Assembly (NCBI GenBank): GCA_013813765.1
Contig: JACCRC010000364.1
Location: 1 to 37,414 of the forward strand
Direction of reading: 5' to 3'
DNA length: 37,414 nt
Source: Deltaproteobacteria bacterium
GTDB taxonomy: Bacteria; Myxococcota_A; Polyangia; Haliangiales; Haliangiaceae
Positions 7,126 to 15,094 of the stretch are shown here, piece after piece; position 1 is the first letter of the stretch, and every line of letters begins with the position of its first letter. The translations under genes were made by a program, and so were the position numbers. The notes beneath the pieces are model-generated. The model did not search any database, was not told the origin of the DNA, and worked only from the letters and a program-made list of their open reading frames with translations.

Positions 7126-10071
7126 TTACTTCACGCGGAAGCTGATGGCGAAACATGCGGCGGTCTCGATCCCTGCCTGTTTGTACGGGGCGTACTTCCA
7201 GGTCTTGATCGCATCGACAAAGTCAGAAGCGGTATGCCGCTGGAGCTTCGTCAGCATGTCGGCGGAGGTCACACGGCCGGCCGCATCGATGCAGAGCTTC
7301 GCAGCGATCACGGGCGGGATATCCGCGTTCTTGCTCGCGCCGAGCTGGGGCGTGCTGCCCGACAGCTTCGTGACCGTGTTCGGGGGAACGGTCACGGGAC
7401 CGGCCTTCGCAACACGTGCAGGGGCAGGCCTGGGCTGCGCGAGGATCGCCGGGGCTGGCGGGGCGACGGGTGGCGGAGCCGGCGGGGTCTCCCGGATCGC
7501 GGGGGCTGGCGACGGCGTGGGCGACGGTGCCGGCCTGGGTTGCTCGACAATGGCGGGAGCGAGTGGGGTGGGTGCCACCGTCCTCTCGGCCACGCGGTTG
7601 ACCTCTGGCTCCGGGGGCCGTGCCTGGGGCGCGGGCTTCTTCGCGACCGGCTGCGTCTCGCGCTCGACGCGCTCGCGCTGGCGCGCCGCATCCATCGACG
7701 GCTCGAACTCGTAGTTCGCGCTCGCCTTCGCGTTGAGGTCCTGGTGCCAGACCTCGACGCCGTTCTGCTTGATCGACACGCGATGCGGGCCGACCTTGAT
7801 CGGCATCTTGATCGGCGTCTTGTTCGGAAGGAGCTCGCCGTCCAGATAGGCATCGAGCCCCGACGGCGTCGAGCGAAGGATGAGCGTCGCCTCCGCGACC
7901 GTCGAGGCGGTGCCGAGCGGTTCGAGCACGACACGCAGCGTCTGGGTCTCGGCTGCCGACAGCTCGAGCGACGTGAGCCACGACTTGTAGCCCTTCGCCT
8001 CGATCTGGATCTGATGAACACCCGCCGGCAGCTCGGTCGCCCACGGCGAACCGCTGTGCACGAGCTTGCCCTCGATCGTGATGTTGGCGGTCGGTGGCTC
8101 GGTGTTGAACTTCACGGTGCCGACGGTGCGCGGCGCCACGCGCGGCTGCGGCTCCTCGCTGACCGCCGCGACGGTGTCCTGGCCGCGCGTGACATACAGC
8201 GTGACCGCGGTCGCGCACGCACCCGCGGCGACGATGCCCGCGACGATCACCCACGCCTTTTTTGGCGCCTTGCGCTCACGCTCGAGCAGAGCGCTGCCGA
8301 TCGCCGGCGCCGTCGTCTTTGGCTTGAGCCGCTGCGAGGTGATGCCCGGCTTGGATCGACCGACGTTCGCCGCGGGCGCTGCGATCGGGACCGGCGCGAG
8401 GTCGGGCGGGATCGAGACGGGCGCAGCGCGGGCGGGCGACGACACGCTGGGGGCAGAGGTCGTCCGCACACTCCTCGCCGGCGCTCCGACGGGGGGAATC
8501 TGAATTGCTTGCTGGTGCGGCCGCGTCTCGGGCCGGAGCGATGGCGACTTGAACCGTACCGTTGGTGGATTGGGCGACTCCGCCGCGGCGGGCAGGTCCG
8601 GGTCCGTCTGCTCGCCGCCCTGCACGAGCTCGCCGAGCGGATGGCCGTCGGCGTCGGTCTTGACGGTTTCATTCTGGCCGCTGATGCGGCTCGAGGTCGG
8701 CGCCGGGGTGTGACCGGGCTCCGTGATGCTGCGCTTGCGCGGTCGCGTCGAGTCGCCGGGCAGCGTGGCCTCGTCGACGGCCTGCGCGGGCAGCTCGTTG
8801 GAGCGCGACCTCGTGCCGTGCGAGGGCGCAGGCGTCGGGATGTCATCACCCAGGTCGAGATCGACGTCGTCGGCCGCAGCGAGCTGCTGGGAGGGCGCCT
8901 TGTGCTTCTCCGAGACGTCGGGGACGTCGTCGAGCACGACCGGTCCGACCTGACTCTCCTGCTCGGCGCCGCTGCCCCACGCGATCTCGACCGCGTCTTC
9001 TTCCTCGAGGATCTCCGCGCGCGTCGGCGGGCGTGGCGTCGTGTGCCGCACCGGGCTCTTCACGTCGAGGACCGCGCTGTGCTGCGCGCTGTCGAGCGTG
9101 TGCTGCCCGGAGACGCCCCCCGTCGGCACCTCGAGCGAGAACGCCCACTCGACCCAGGCCGCGATATCGCGGTAGCCGGTCTGCAGCTTGTACTGCCTGC
9201 GCATCGCGAGCAGCTCGTCACGCACCTCGGTGGCACTCGAGAACCGCTGGTCCCGTTCGCGCGCGAGCGCCTTCAGCACGATCGCGTCGAGCTCGGGCGG
9301 GCACGTCTGATTGAACGTCGACGGCGGCATGATGTCGCCGCGCTGAACCTTGAGCAGTGTCTGGTACTCGTTCTTGCTCGCGAACAGCGGCCGCGCGGTC
9401 AGCAGCTCGTGCGCGATCACTCCGACGGCGAACAGGTCGCTGCGCGCGTCGAGCTCCTTGCCGCCGGAGACCGCCTCCGGCGCCATGTACGCGAGCTTTC
9501 CCTTCACCCGGCCGGTCTGCGTGCGCAGCTGCGAGGACTGGGCCTTCGCGATGCCGAAGTCGATGATCTTGACGTGACCGGCAGTCGTCACGAGCACGTT
9601 CGAGGGCGACACGTCGCGATGGACGAGCTGGAGCGGCTGCCCCTCCTCGTCGCTCTTGTTGTGCGCGTAGTCGAGTGCGTCGCACAGCTGGAGCAGGAGA
9701 CCGACGGTGATGTTGACCGGCGGCGGCCCGGTGACCTTGCGCGCGTGACGGAGGATCTGACGGATATCTTTACCGTCGATGTACTCCATCGAGATGAAGT
9801 ACTCGGTGCCGACCCGCCCGAGCTCGAAGATCTGGACGATGTTGACGTGGTTCAGGAGCGAGGCGAGCTTGGCCTCGCGCACGAACGACTTGATGAAGCT
9901 CGCGTCCTCCGCGAGGTGGGGCAGGAGGCGCTTCAGCGCGACCATGCGCTCGAAGCCCTCGATGCCGCGCTCGAGCGCGCGATGTACGGTTGCCATACCG
10001 CCAACGCCGAGCCGCTCGTACACGAGGTACGGGCCGAACTGTTCCTCAGCCGTTTCGACCTCGGCGACCAT
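7126..10071 (-). CDS. Ser/Thr kinase - PEGA x2 - TonB_C fusion, membrane-anchored
   Basis: A 981-residue Hanks-type kinase with an extracytoplasmic tail. The kinase domain (about 14-290) is intact: G-loop LGVGGMATV (21-29), K47, alphaC E66, HRDVSPSN (151-158), DFG (171-173), APE (197-199). A long low-complexity acidic and Pro-rich linker follows (about 320-600), then one transmembrane helix (about 606-626). The outer part holds two PEGA domains (about 650-718 and 727-790), a Pro-rich spacer (about 815-905), and a C-terminal block (about 915-981, from VIAAKLCIDAAGRVTSA to WKYAPY and FAISFRVK) that matches the TonB C-terminal domain. PEGA domains bind the cell surface or its polymers. I infer a sensor that links an envelope signal to cytoplasmic phosphorylation, perhaps through contact with outer-membrane partners. 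No clear Shine-Dalgarno precedes the ATG. Confidence 0.9.
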   Translation of the reverse strand: MVAEVETAEEQFGPYLVYERLGVGGMATVHRALERGIEGFERMVALKRLLPHLAEDASFIKSFVREAKLASLLNHVNIVQIFELGRVGTEYFISMEYIDGKDIRQILRHARKVTGPPPVNITVGLLLQLCDALDYAHNKSDEEGQPLQLVHRDVSPSNVLVTTAGHVKIIDFGIAKAQSSQLRTQTGRVKGKLAYMAPEAVSGGKELDARSDLFAVGVIAHELLTARPLFASKNEYQTLLKVQRGDIMPPSTFNQTCPPELDAIVLKALARERDQRFSSATEVRDELLAMRRQYKLQTGYRDIAAWVEWAFSLEVPTGGVSGQHTLDSAQHSAVLDVKSPVRHTTPRPPTRAEILEEEDAVEIAWGSGAEQESQVGPVVLDDVPDVSEKHKAPSQQLAAADDVDLDLGDDIPTPAPSHGTRSRSNELPAQAVDEATLPGDSTRPRKRSITEPGHTPAPTSSRISGQNETVKTDADGHPLGELVQGGEQTDPDLPAAAESPNPPTVRFKSPSLRPETRPHQQAIQIPPVGAPARSVRTTSAPSVSSPARAAPVSIPPDLAPVPIAAPAANVGRSKPGITSQRLKPKTTAPAIGSALLERERKAPKKAWVIVAGIVAAGACATAVTLYVTRGQDTVAAVSEEPQPRVAPRTVGTVKFNTEPPTANITIEGKLVHSGSPWATELPAGVHQIQIEAKGYKSWLTSLELSAAETQTLRVVLEPLGTASTVAEATLILRSTPSGLDAYLDGELLPNKTPIKMPIKVGPHRVSIKQNGVEVWHQDLNAKASANYEFEPSMDAARQRERVERETQPVAKKPAPQARPPEPEVNRVAERTVAPTPLAPAIVEQPRPAPSPTPSPAPAIRETPPAPPPVAPPAPAILAQPRPAPARVAKAGPVTVPPNTVTKLSGSTPQLGASKNADIPPVIAAKLCIDAAGRVTSADMLTKLQRHTASDFVDAIKTWKYAPYKQAGIETAACFAISFRVK

Positions 10072-10146
10072 GGACCGACGAGCGCGGAGGATCGCACGCC
10101 GGCCACCTCCCCGGCACGGAGAAACTGCGTAAACGGTGCGTGCGGT

Positions 10147-10389
10147 TCACCCTTGTGAAGCCTCGTCGGGCGTCTTCACGTCCAGCGTGAGGGCGTGGAT
10201 CGGACCCTTCATCTCCTCCGCGAGTGCCGCCATCACCAGCCGATGACGCTGGATCAAGGACTTGCCTGCGAATGACGCACTGACGATCGACGCTTGCCAG
10301 TGGTCTGACGTTCCCGTCAAGTCCTTCATCTCGACCACCGCGTCCGGGATCACCGCCCGGATCTTGGCGACGATATCTTCCGCCTTCAC
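10147..10389 (-). CDS. bolA: BolA-family protein
   Basis: An 80-residue protein with the BolA fold signature: a [20 protein letters not shown] stretch followed by HRLVMAAL and then the hydrophobic ALTLDVKTP strand. The pattern H-x-x-x-V-S-x-x-F-x-G-x-x-x-x-x-R-H is that of the BolA/YrbA group. Family members work with monothiol glutaredoxins in iron-sulfur trafficking or act in stress and cell-shape control. The start is a GTG at 10389 whose bases overlap the TGA stop of kbl (GTGA), so it should be translated together with Kbl. A much longer in-frame extension upstream is only kbl read in another frame. No glutaredoxin gene is seen in the window. Confidence 0.88.
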   Translation of the reverse strand: MKAEDIVAKIRAVIPDAVVEMKDLTGTSDHWQASIVSASFAGKSLIQRHRLVMAALAEEMKGPIHALTLDVKTPDEASQG

Positions 10390-11573
10390 GCGAGAACCCC
10401 GAGCTCGCCCGCGACCTGCTTGAACGCGGTGACCGCGCGGTCGATGTCCTCGAACGAGTGCGCCGCGGAGAGCTGCACCCGGATCCGCGCCTGGCCGCGC
10501 GGCACCACCGGGAACGCGAAGCCGATGACGTAAATGCCGTGGGCGAGCATACGCTGCGCCATATCGACCGCGAGCTTCGCATCGCCGAGCATCACCGGCG
10601 CGATCGGATGCGTGCCCGGGCGGATCGACAGTCCCGCCGACGTCATGCCCGCGCGGAACCGCTGCGTGTTCGCCTCGAGCTTGTCGCGCAGCGCGGTCGA
10701 CTCGGAGATCAAGGCGATCGCCTCGAGCGAGCCCGCGACGATCGGCGGCGCGAGCGTGTTCGAGAACAGATACGGCCGGGAGCGATTGCGCAGGAGATCG
10801 ACGATCTCCTTCTTGCCCGACGTGAACCCGCCCGATGCGCCACCGAGCGCCTTGCCGAGCGTGGAGGTGTAGATGTCGACGCGGTCCATGCAACCGCGTA
10901 GCTCCGGGGATCCGCGTCCGGTCTTGCCGACAAAGCCAGTCGCGTGGCTATCGTCGACCATCACGAGCGCGCCGTACTTCTCCGCGAGATCACAGATCGC
11001 GTCGACGCGCGCGATGTCACCGTCCATCGAGAACACCCCGTCGGTCGCGATCATGCGTAGCCGCTTGTCCTGCGTGGCCTTGAGCTTCGCCTCGAGGTCG
11101 TTCAGATCGTCGTGCTCGTAGCGGTGGCGCTCCGCTTTGCACAGGCGGATGCCATCGATGATCGACGCGTGGTTGAGCGCGTCGGAGATGATCGCGTCGT
11201 CCTCGCCGAGCAGCGTCTCGAACAGGCCGCCGTTCGCGTCGAAGCACGAGCCGTAGAGGATGGTGTCCTCCGTGCCGAGGAACGTCGACACGCTCGCCTC
11301 GAGCTCCTTGTGGCGGTCCTGCGTGCCGCAGATGAACCGCACGCTGGAGAGGCCGTAGCCACGATCCTCGAGCGCGGCGCGCGCCGCTGCGATCACCCGC
11401 GGGTGACTCGATAGGCCCAGGTAGTTGTTCGCGCAGAAGTTGACGACCTCTGCACCGTTCGTCTGGATATGCGCCGCCTGCGGCGACGTGATCGTGCGCT
11501 CGTGCTTCCACAGGCCGGCGCTCTCGATCTCGGCAAGGGTCGACGCGAATACGGACTTCGCTTGCGTGTACAT
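10386..11573 (-). CDS. kbl: Glycine C-acetyltransferase (2-amino-3-ketobutyrate CoA ligase)
   Basis: A 395-residue PLP enzyme of the alpha-oxoamine synthase family, near the length of E. coli Kbl (398). The PLP lysine is K241 in [15 protein letters not shown]207 and H210 (VDDSHATG) and H135 (LNHASIIDG) fit the cofactor pocket. [16 protein letters not shown] and [10 protein letters not shown] are Kbl-type blocks that help separate it from the biotin and heme synthases of the same family. Kbl splits 2-amino-3-ketobutyrate with CoA into glycine and acetyl-CoA, the second step of threonine breakdown. The first-step enzyme is encoded two genes upstream. A TACTCT hexamer 9 nt before the ATG could give it a promoter of its own. 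Confidence 0.93.
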   Translation of the reverse strand: MYTQAKSVFASTLAEIESAGLWKHERTITSPQAAHIQTNGAEVVNFCANNYLGLSSHPRVIAAARAALEDRGYGLSSVRFICGTQDRHKELEASVSTFLGTEDTILYGSCFDANGGLFETLLGEDDAIISDALNHASIIDGIRLCKAERHRYEHDDLNDLEAKLKATQDKRLRMIATDGVFSMDGDIARVDAICDLAEKYGALVMVDDSHATGFVGKTGRGSPELRGCMDRVDIYTSTLGKALGGASGGFTSGKKEIVDLLRNRSRPYLFSNTLAPPIVAGSLEAIALISESTALRDKLEANTQRFRAGMTSAGLSIRPGTHPIAPVMLGDAKLAVDMAQRMLAHGIYVIGFAFPVVPRGQARIRVQLSAAHSFEDIDRAVTAFKQVAGELGVLA

Positions 11574-11582
11574 GGAGGGCGC

Positions 11583-11588
11583 AGAGTA
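11583..11588 (-). promoter_or_regulatory. -10-like TACTCT before kbl
   Basis: On the minus strand TACTCT ends 9 nt before the kbl ATG, in the 19-bp gap behind the kinase gene. No Shine-Dalgarno is present, which fits a leaderless kbl transcript in addition to any read-through. Confidence 0.35.
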
Positions 11589-11592
11589 TGCC

Positions 11593-12801
11593 CTAGCCGA
11601 GCAAGAACGTGGCGGCGGCTCCAGACCCGGCGAGCAGTGCCGCGAACACGAGGTACCACGCCGAGCTTCCGCGGCGAGCCTGGGCCGGTGGTGCGATCAG
11701 GCGTGCCTTCGGCGGAGCGACCGCGACGGGCGGGAGGGTCGGATTCGGCGTCGACGCCGGGAACATCTTCGGCCTCCTCGGCGGCTCCGGCTTCTTCGGA
11801 AGCGTTGCCATCGCGCTCTGCTCGAGCTCGCCGATCACGCGGAGGATGCTGTGCTCGGGGCGCTGCTGCTTCGTGAACGCCCACTCGACCCAGTCCTTGA
11901 TGTCGGCGCGCCCGGCGCGCGGCAATGTGGCGGCGACATTCGCGAGCGCGACGCGCATCGCACTCGCGCTCTGCCAGCGCTTCGCCGGATCGCGCTGGAC
12001 TGCCGTCAGGATGATGTCGTCGAGGTCGCGGGTGACCTGCGAGTCGTAGCGCGACGGTGGCTGGATCGGCTTCGCGCGCACGTTCGTGATCGTTTCGAGC
12101 GGCGTGTCCGCGATCATCAGCCGCTGCCCGGTGATGAGCTCGTACGCGACGACGCCGAGCGAGAACAGATCGCAGCGCCGGTCGAGCAGGCCGTACGTGT
12201 ACTCGGGGGCGACGTACGCGAGCTTGCCCTTGATCATCCCGACCTGCGTCTGCCGGCTCGTGCGCGTCTTCGCCACGCCGAAGTCGATCAGCTTGACCAT
12301 GCCGGCCTTCGACACGATCACGTTCGCGGGCGCGATGTCGCGGTGAATGATGCCCTTGCCGTGCGCGTACGTGAGCGCGTCGCACAGCTGGATCAGGATC
12401 TGGACGACGACGTTCACCGGGACCGCGCCGGCCGCGTTCCGCGACTGCGTCATGATCTGCTGGAGCGTCGCGCCGGGCACGTACTCCATCGCGATGTACA
12501 GCGTGTCCCCGACCTGACCGAGCTCGTACGTGCGTGCGATGTTGTCGTGGCGCAGCTGCTTCGCGAGCTCGCCTTCCTGGATGAACGACGCGACGAAGTC
12601 CTCGTCACACGCGAGGTCCTCCCACATGCGCTTCAGCGCGACCGTGCGCTGCACGCCCTGCGCGCCCGCATGCTCCGCGCGATGCACGCGCGCCATGCCG
12701 CCCTCGCCAAGCTGCTCGTAGACCAGGAACGGTCCGAACAGATTCGAGTTGCTACGCGCGCGCTTCTTCAGCGGTGGAGTGAGATCGATGAGGTCGCTCA
12801 T
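11593..12801 (-). CDS. Tail-anchored Ser/Thr protein kinase
   Basis: A 402-residue Hanks-type kinase. Motifs are complete: LGEGGMARV (31-39), K57, E76, HRDIAPAN (153-160), DFG (173-175), APE (198-200). After the kinase domain a Pro/Ala-rich linker leads to a single hydrophobic segment that makes up the very C-terminus (about 379-402, [21 protein letters not shown]), so the protein is tail-anchored with no outside domain. I chose the ATG at 12801 (MSDLIDL); an in-frame start at 12873 would add an Arg/Cys-rich segment unlike a kinase N-terminus. It sits between tdh and kbl on the same strand, so threonine catabolism is a possible target or trigger, though shared location alone does not prove it. 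Confidence 0.92.
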   Translation of the reverse strand: MSDLIDLTPPLKKRARSNSNLFGPFLVYEQLGEGGMARVHRAEHAGAQGVQRTVALKRMWEDLACDEDFVASFIQEGELAKQLRHDNIARTYELGQVGDTLYIAMEYVPGATLQQIMTQSRNAAGAVPVNVVVQILIQLCDALTYAHGKGIIHRDIAPANVIVSKAGMVKLIDFGVAKTRTSRQTQVGMIKGKLAYVAPEYTYGLLDRRCDLFSLGVVAYELITGQRLMIADTPLETITNVRAKPIQPPSRYDSQVTRDLDDIILTAVQRDPAKRWQSASAMRVALANVAATLPRAGRADIKDWVEWAFTKQQRPEHSILRVIGELEQSAMATLPKKPEPPRRPKMFPASTPNPTLPPVAVAPPKARLIAPPAQARRGSSAWYLVFAALLAGSGAAATFLLG

Positions 12802-12890
12802 CCCGAGTCGAGCCGTCTGATCGTTCCGCACAAGTCCACGCTCGCAGCTCGCTGCTCGTCGAGCAATGTCCATTGTTTGCGCACCTTAGC

Positions 12891-12911
12891 GCTGTGCGGC
12901 GCGCGCACAGC
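12891..12911 (-). terminator. GC-rich hairpin between tdh and the kinase gene
   Basis: Perfect 8-bp stem GCTGTGCG / CGCACAGC (12891-12898 and 12904-12911) with a 5-nt loop, in the 148-bp gap after tdh. There is no U-tract, so it may be a weak terminator or a leader structure of the kinase mRNA. The rest of the gap shows nothing clear. Confidence 0.4.
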
Positions 12912-12949
12912 CGTCGCAAATTTTGTATGAGGCCCGACGTTCGATGCAC

Positions 12950-13924
12950 TCAATGGGTCGAAAGGATCGCCCCGAGCTCGAGCATTCGTCGCACACGCGG
13001 GATCAAGTCGTCGGTCATCCCGTCGAGGTCGTACACGGGCTTCCAGCCCCAGTCGCGCTGCGCGGCGGAGTCGTCGAGCGACTTCGGCCAGGAGTCGAGG
13101 ATCGCCTGGCGCCGCGGATCGGGGCTGAACGTGAACTTCGCCTCGGGGATCGCGCGCTGCACGCTCTGCCCGATCTCGTCTGCGCGCGGCGAGAACGCGG
13201 CGATGTTGTAGATCGAGCGCGACAGCTTCTCGCGATCCGCCATCGCTACCTCGATCAGCGCCCGCACGCCGTCGGGCATGTACATCAGCGGGATCCGCGT
13301 GTCGGCGCGCGCGAACGCGTCGTACCCGCCCTTGCGGACCGCATCGACGTACATGAACAGTGCGTAGTCGGACGAGCCGCCGCCGGGCATCGCCGCGGAG
13401 ATGAGGCCGGGGAACCGCACGCCACGGCAATCGACGCCGTGCTTCTTCGTGTAGTACGCGCACAGCAGCTCGCCGGCGACCTTCGTGACGCCGTACATCG
13501 TGGTGGGGTGCAGCGCGACATCATCGGGTGTGGGATCGGGGAGCGGCCCCGATGGCGGCGGCCCGAACACCGCGATGCTCGACGTGAAGATCATCCGCTT
13601 CACGCCGGTCAGGCGCGCCGCCTCGAGCACGTTCCACGTGCCGGTCTGGTTCACGTCGTACGCGAGCGTCGGGTTCTTCTCGCCGCTCGCGCTGAGGATC
13701 GCCGCGAGGTGGAACACCATCTCGGGCTGGATCTTCTCGAACATCGCCTTCGTCGCCGCCGGGTCCGTGACGTCGAGGCGCTGCCACGACTTGGATTGCG
13801 CGTGGGCGTGGCTCGGTGGACGCGGTGCGAGATCGGTGGAGACGACCTCGTGGCCGCTGGCGGTGAGCGTGCCGATCAGGTCGTGGCCGATCTGGCCACC
13901 GGCACCCGTGAGCAGGATCTTCAT
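12950..13924 (-). CDS. tdh: L-threonine 3-dehydrogenase, SDR/epimerase type
   Basis: A 324-residue extended short-chain dehydrogenase with GAGGQIG (7-13) at the NAD site, catalytic Y144-x3-K148 (MYGVTK) and TSS at 114-116. Blocks such as FHLAAILSASGEKNP, FPGLISAAMPGGGSSDYA and PLMYMPDGVRA are typical of the SDR-type threonine dehydrogenase rather than sugar epimerases, which lack the PGGG..DYA segment. It oxidises L-threonine to 2-amino-3-ketobutyrate, the substrate of Kbl. This is the non-zinc form, unlike the E. coli enzyme. I chose the ATG at 13924 (MKILLTGAG), directly before the nucleotide fold. A TAGTCT hexamer lies 10 nt upstream and two strong hairpins lie beyond it. Confidence 0.88.
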   Translation of the reverse strand: MKILLTGAGGQIGHDLIGTLTASGHEVVSTDLAPRPPSHAHAQSKSWQRLDVTDPAATKAMFEKIQPEMVFHLAAILSASGEKNPTLAYDVNQTGTWNVLEAARLTGVKRMIFTSSIAVFGPPPSGPLPDPTPDDVALHPTTMYGVTKVAGELLCAYYTKKHGVDCRGVRFPGLISAAMPGGGSSDYALFMYVDAVRKGGYDAFARADTRIPLMYMPDGVRALIEVAMADREKLSRSIYNIAAFSPRADEIGQSVQRAIPEAKFTFSPDPRRQAILDSWPKSLDDSAAQRDWGWKPVYDLDGMTDDLIPRVRRMLELGAILSTH

Positions 13925-13934
13925 GCTGCCGCGC

Positions 13935-13940
13935 AGACTA
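13935..13940 (-). promoter_or_regulatory. -10-like TAGTCT before tdh
   Basis: On the minus strand TAGTCT ends 10 nt before the tdh ATG. No good -35 is seen; the usual -35 region is taken up by the hairpin at 13945-13963. Confidence 0.4.
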
Positions 13941-13944
13941 GCAA

Positions 13945-13963
13945 ACCCCGGCTTTGCCGGGGT
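13945..13963. terminator. Perfect hairpin 1 between the copper lipoprotein gene and tdh
   Basis: Stem ACCCCGGC / GCCGGGGT (13945-13952 and 13956-13963) with a TTT loop. It lies after the stop of the copper-monooxygenase-like gene and just upstream of the possible tdh -10. It could be a terminator, a repeat unit, or a regulator binding site. Confidence 0.5.
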
Positions 13964-13968
13964 GCGCA

Positions 13969-13988
13969 GCAAACGCGAAGGCGTTTGC
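13969..13988. terminator. Perfect hairpin 2 between the copper lipoprotein gene and tdh
   Basis: Stem GCAAACGC / GCGTTTGC (13969-13976 and 13981-13988) with a GAAG loop, read as CTTC on the minus strand. It follows hairpin 1 by 5 bp. On the minus strand it is the first structure after the stop at 14001, so it is the better terminator candidate for the copper lipoprotein gene. Confidence 0.5.
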
Positions 13989-14000
13989 GCAGGTAGATGC

Positions 14001-15026
14001 TCAGCGCGAGGCGTCGTTCGCGAAGACCGTGCAGCCGTTCGTGTACGTCATCGTGTTGCCGACCATCATTGGATTTTCCGGCGGACCCTCTTCGAGCACG
14101 CCGCCGCCGAAGTTGTACTGGGAGTCGGAGAACGCGAGGAACACGCACATCTCCTGATCGCCGACGCCCCATCCCACGACCTTCGTCGTCGGATTGAAGA
14201 ACTCGCAGCTCATCCGCAGCTTCGTGTAGCCGACCATCGAGAACAGCGGATCGATCGGACCGCCGAGCACGTCGCCAACGTTGTCCTCCGTCGAGTACAC
14301 GGTCGCCGCCTCGCCGGTCGGCTTGACGGCCTCGACGGTTAGCCTCGTGCCGAGCTCGTGGTAGTGCGCGAGCGCGTAGTAGATCTTGAAGTCGGGCGCG
14401 CGGCCGAACACGGCCTGGTGGCGCGAGCCGATGTCGCACTCGACGGTGAACTTCGACTGCATGTTCGGCGGCAGGGCGAGCGCCTTGTCCTGGAACGAGA
14501 TGCCCGCGAGAGTCGTGGTGACGGAGCTCTCGAGGATCGGCTTGATCGCGATCTTCGGCGTGACCGTCATCGCCTCGTCGGTGGGGTTCAGCAGGTGGAT
14601 CTGGGTGACGATCTTCGCGTTGCGCGGGATCTTGATGACCACGCCCTCGGGGAACGCTTGCACCTCGTGCGGCGCCTGCGTGGACTGCGCGAACAGTACG
14701 CCGCCGAAGATCGCGGCGGCCGGCTCGTTGAAGTTGCGATCGTCGCAGACGAACGTGCCGTCCTCGCCGGCGAACGTGCTCTCCGGCACCCAGAACCAGT
14801 TCGAGTGGTGAAAGCCGGGGCCCGTCGTCAGCTCGACGGAGTTCACGTAGAGGAACTCATCGTTGTGCAGCGAAATCTGCACGCAGTTCTTCGTGACCTC
14901 CTCGCCGGGCGCGAGCTCGTACGGCCCGAACTCGAAGGTCTGCAGCGCGGTCGGGTCCGTGGTCCCCGAGTCACCCGCGCACGCACCGAGAACAAGGAGG
15001 AGGAGCGACGCGACCCCGTTTCGCAT
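14001..15026 (-). CDS. PHM/DBM-like copper type II monooxygenase lipoprotein
   Basis: A 341-residue lipoprotein (MRNGVASLLLLVLGAC, Cys16). It carries equivalents of all six copper ligands of the ascorbate-dependent monooxygenase family: H73-H74 (GFHHSNW) and H144 (TQIHLLN) for the first copper; H221-x-H223 (AHYHELG) and M293 (GDQEMCVF) for the second. In peptidylglycine alpha-hydroxylating monooxygenase these are H107, H108, H172, H242, H244 and M314. Two copper centres across two beta domains are therefore likely, and the enzyme would hydroxylate an unactivated carbon outside the cytoplasm; the substrate is unknown. I chose the ATG at 15026 because the other in-frame ATG at 15038 overlaps a -10-like TGATAT (15037-15042). 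Confidence 0.78.
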   Translation of the reverse strand: MRNGVASLLLLVLGACAGDSGTTDPTALQTFEFGPYELAPGEEVTKNCVQISLHNDEFLYVNSVELTTGPGFHHSNWFWVPESTFAGEDGTFVCDDRNFNEPAAAIFGGVLFAQSTQAPHEVQAFPEGVVIKIPRNAKIVTQIHLLNPTDEAMTVTPKIAIKPILESSVTTTLAGISFQDKALALPPNMQSKFTVECDIGSRHQAVFGRAPDFKIYYALAHYHELGTRLTVEAVKPTGEAATVYSTEDNVGDVLGGPIDPLFSMVGYTKLRMSCEFFNPTTKVVGWGVGDQEMCVFLAFSDSQYNFGGGVLEEGPPENPMMVGNTMTYTNGCTVFANDASR

Positions 15027-15073
15027 GGGCGGAGTCATATCAGTGGCCGAGTGGTCGAGCCAATCCTGAATGT

Positions 15074-15091
15074 TGTCACATGCTGGTGACA
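15074..15091. promoter_or_regulatory. Operator-like inverted repeat upstream of the copper lipoprotein gene
   Basis: TGTCAC (15074-15079) and GTGACA (15086-15091) form a perfect 6-bp palindrome with a 6-bp spacer, in the 68-bp gap between the ferritin-like gene stop and the copper lipoprotein start. It could be a regulator site for the latter or a weak terminator for the former. Confidence 0.4.
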
Positions 15092-15094
15092 GGA

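Noticed and set aside
7234..10158. A 974-codon open frame on the plus strand, antisense to the kinase-PEGA-TonB gene
   Set aside because: Its product is dominated by Arg, Asp, Leu and His with no motif, typical of a high-G+C antisense frame; the minus-strand kinase has clear domains along its length.
10390..10893. An N-terminal extension of BolA
   Set aside because: It overlaps kbl in another frame and has no BolA-like sequence.
11425..12930. A 501-codon plus-strand frame antisense to kbl and the tail-anchored kinase gene
   Set aside because: Low-complexity Arg/Asp/His composition and full overlap with two recognisable genes.
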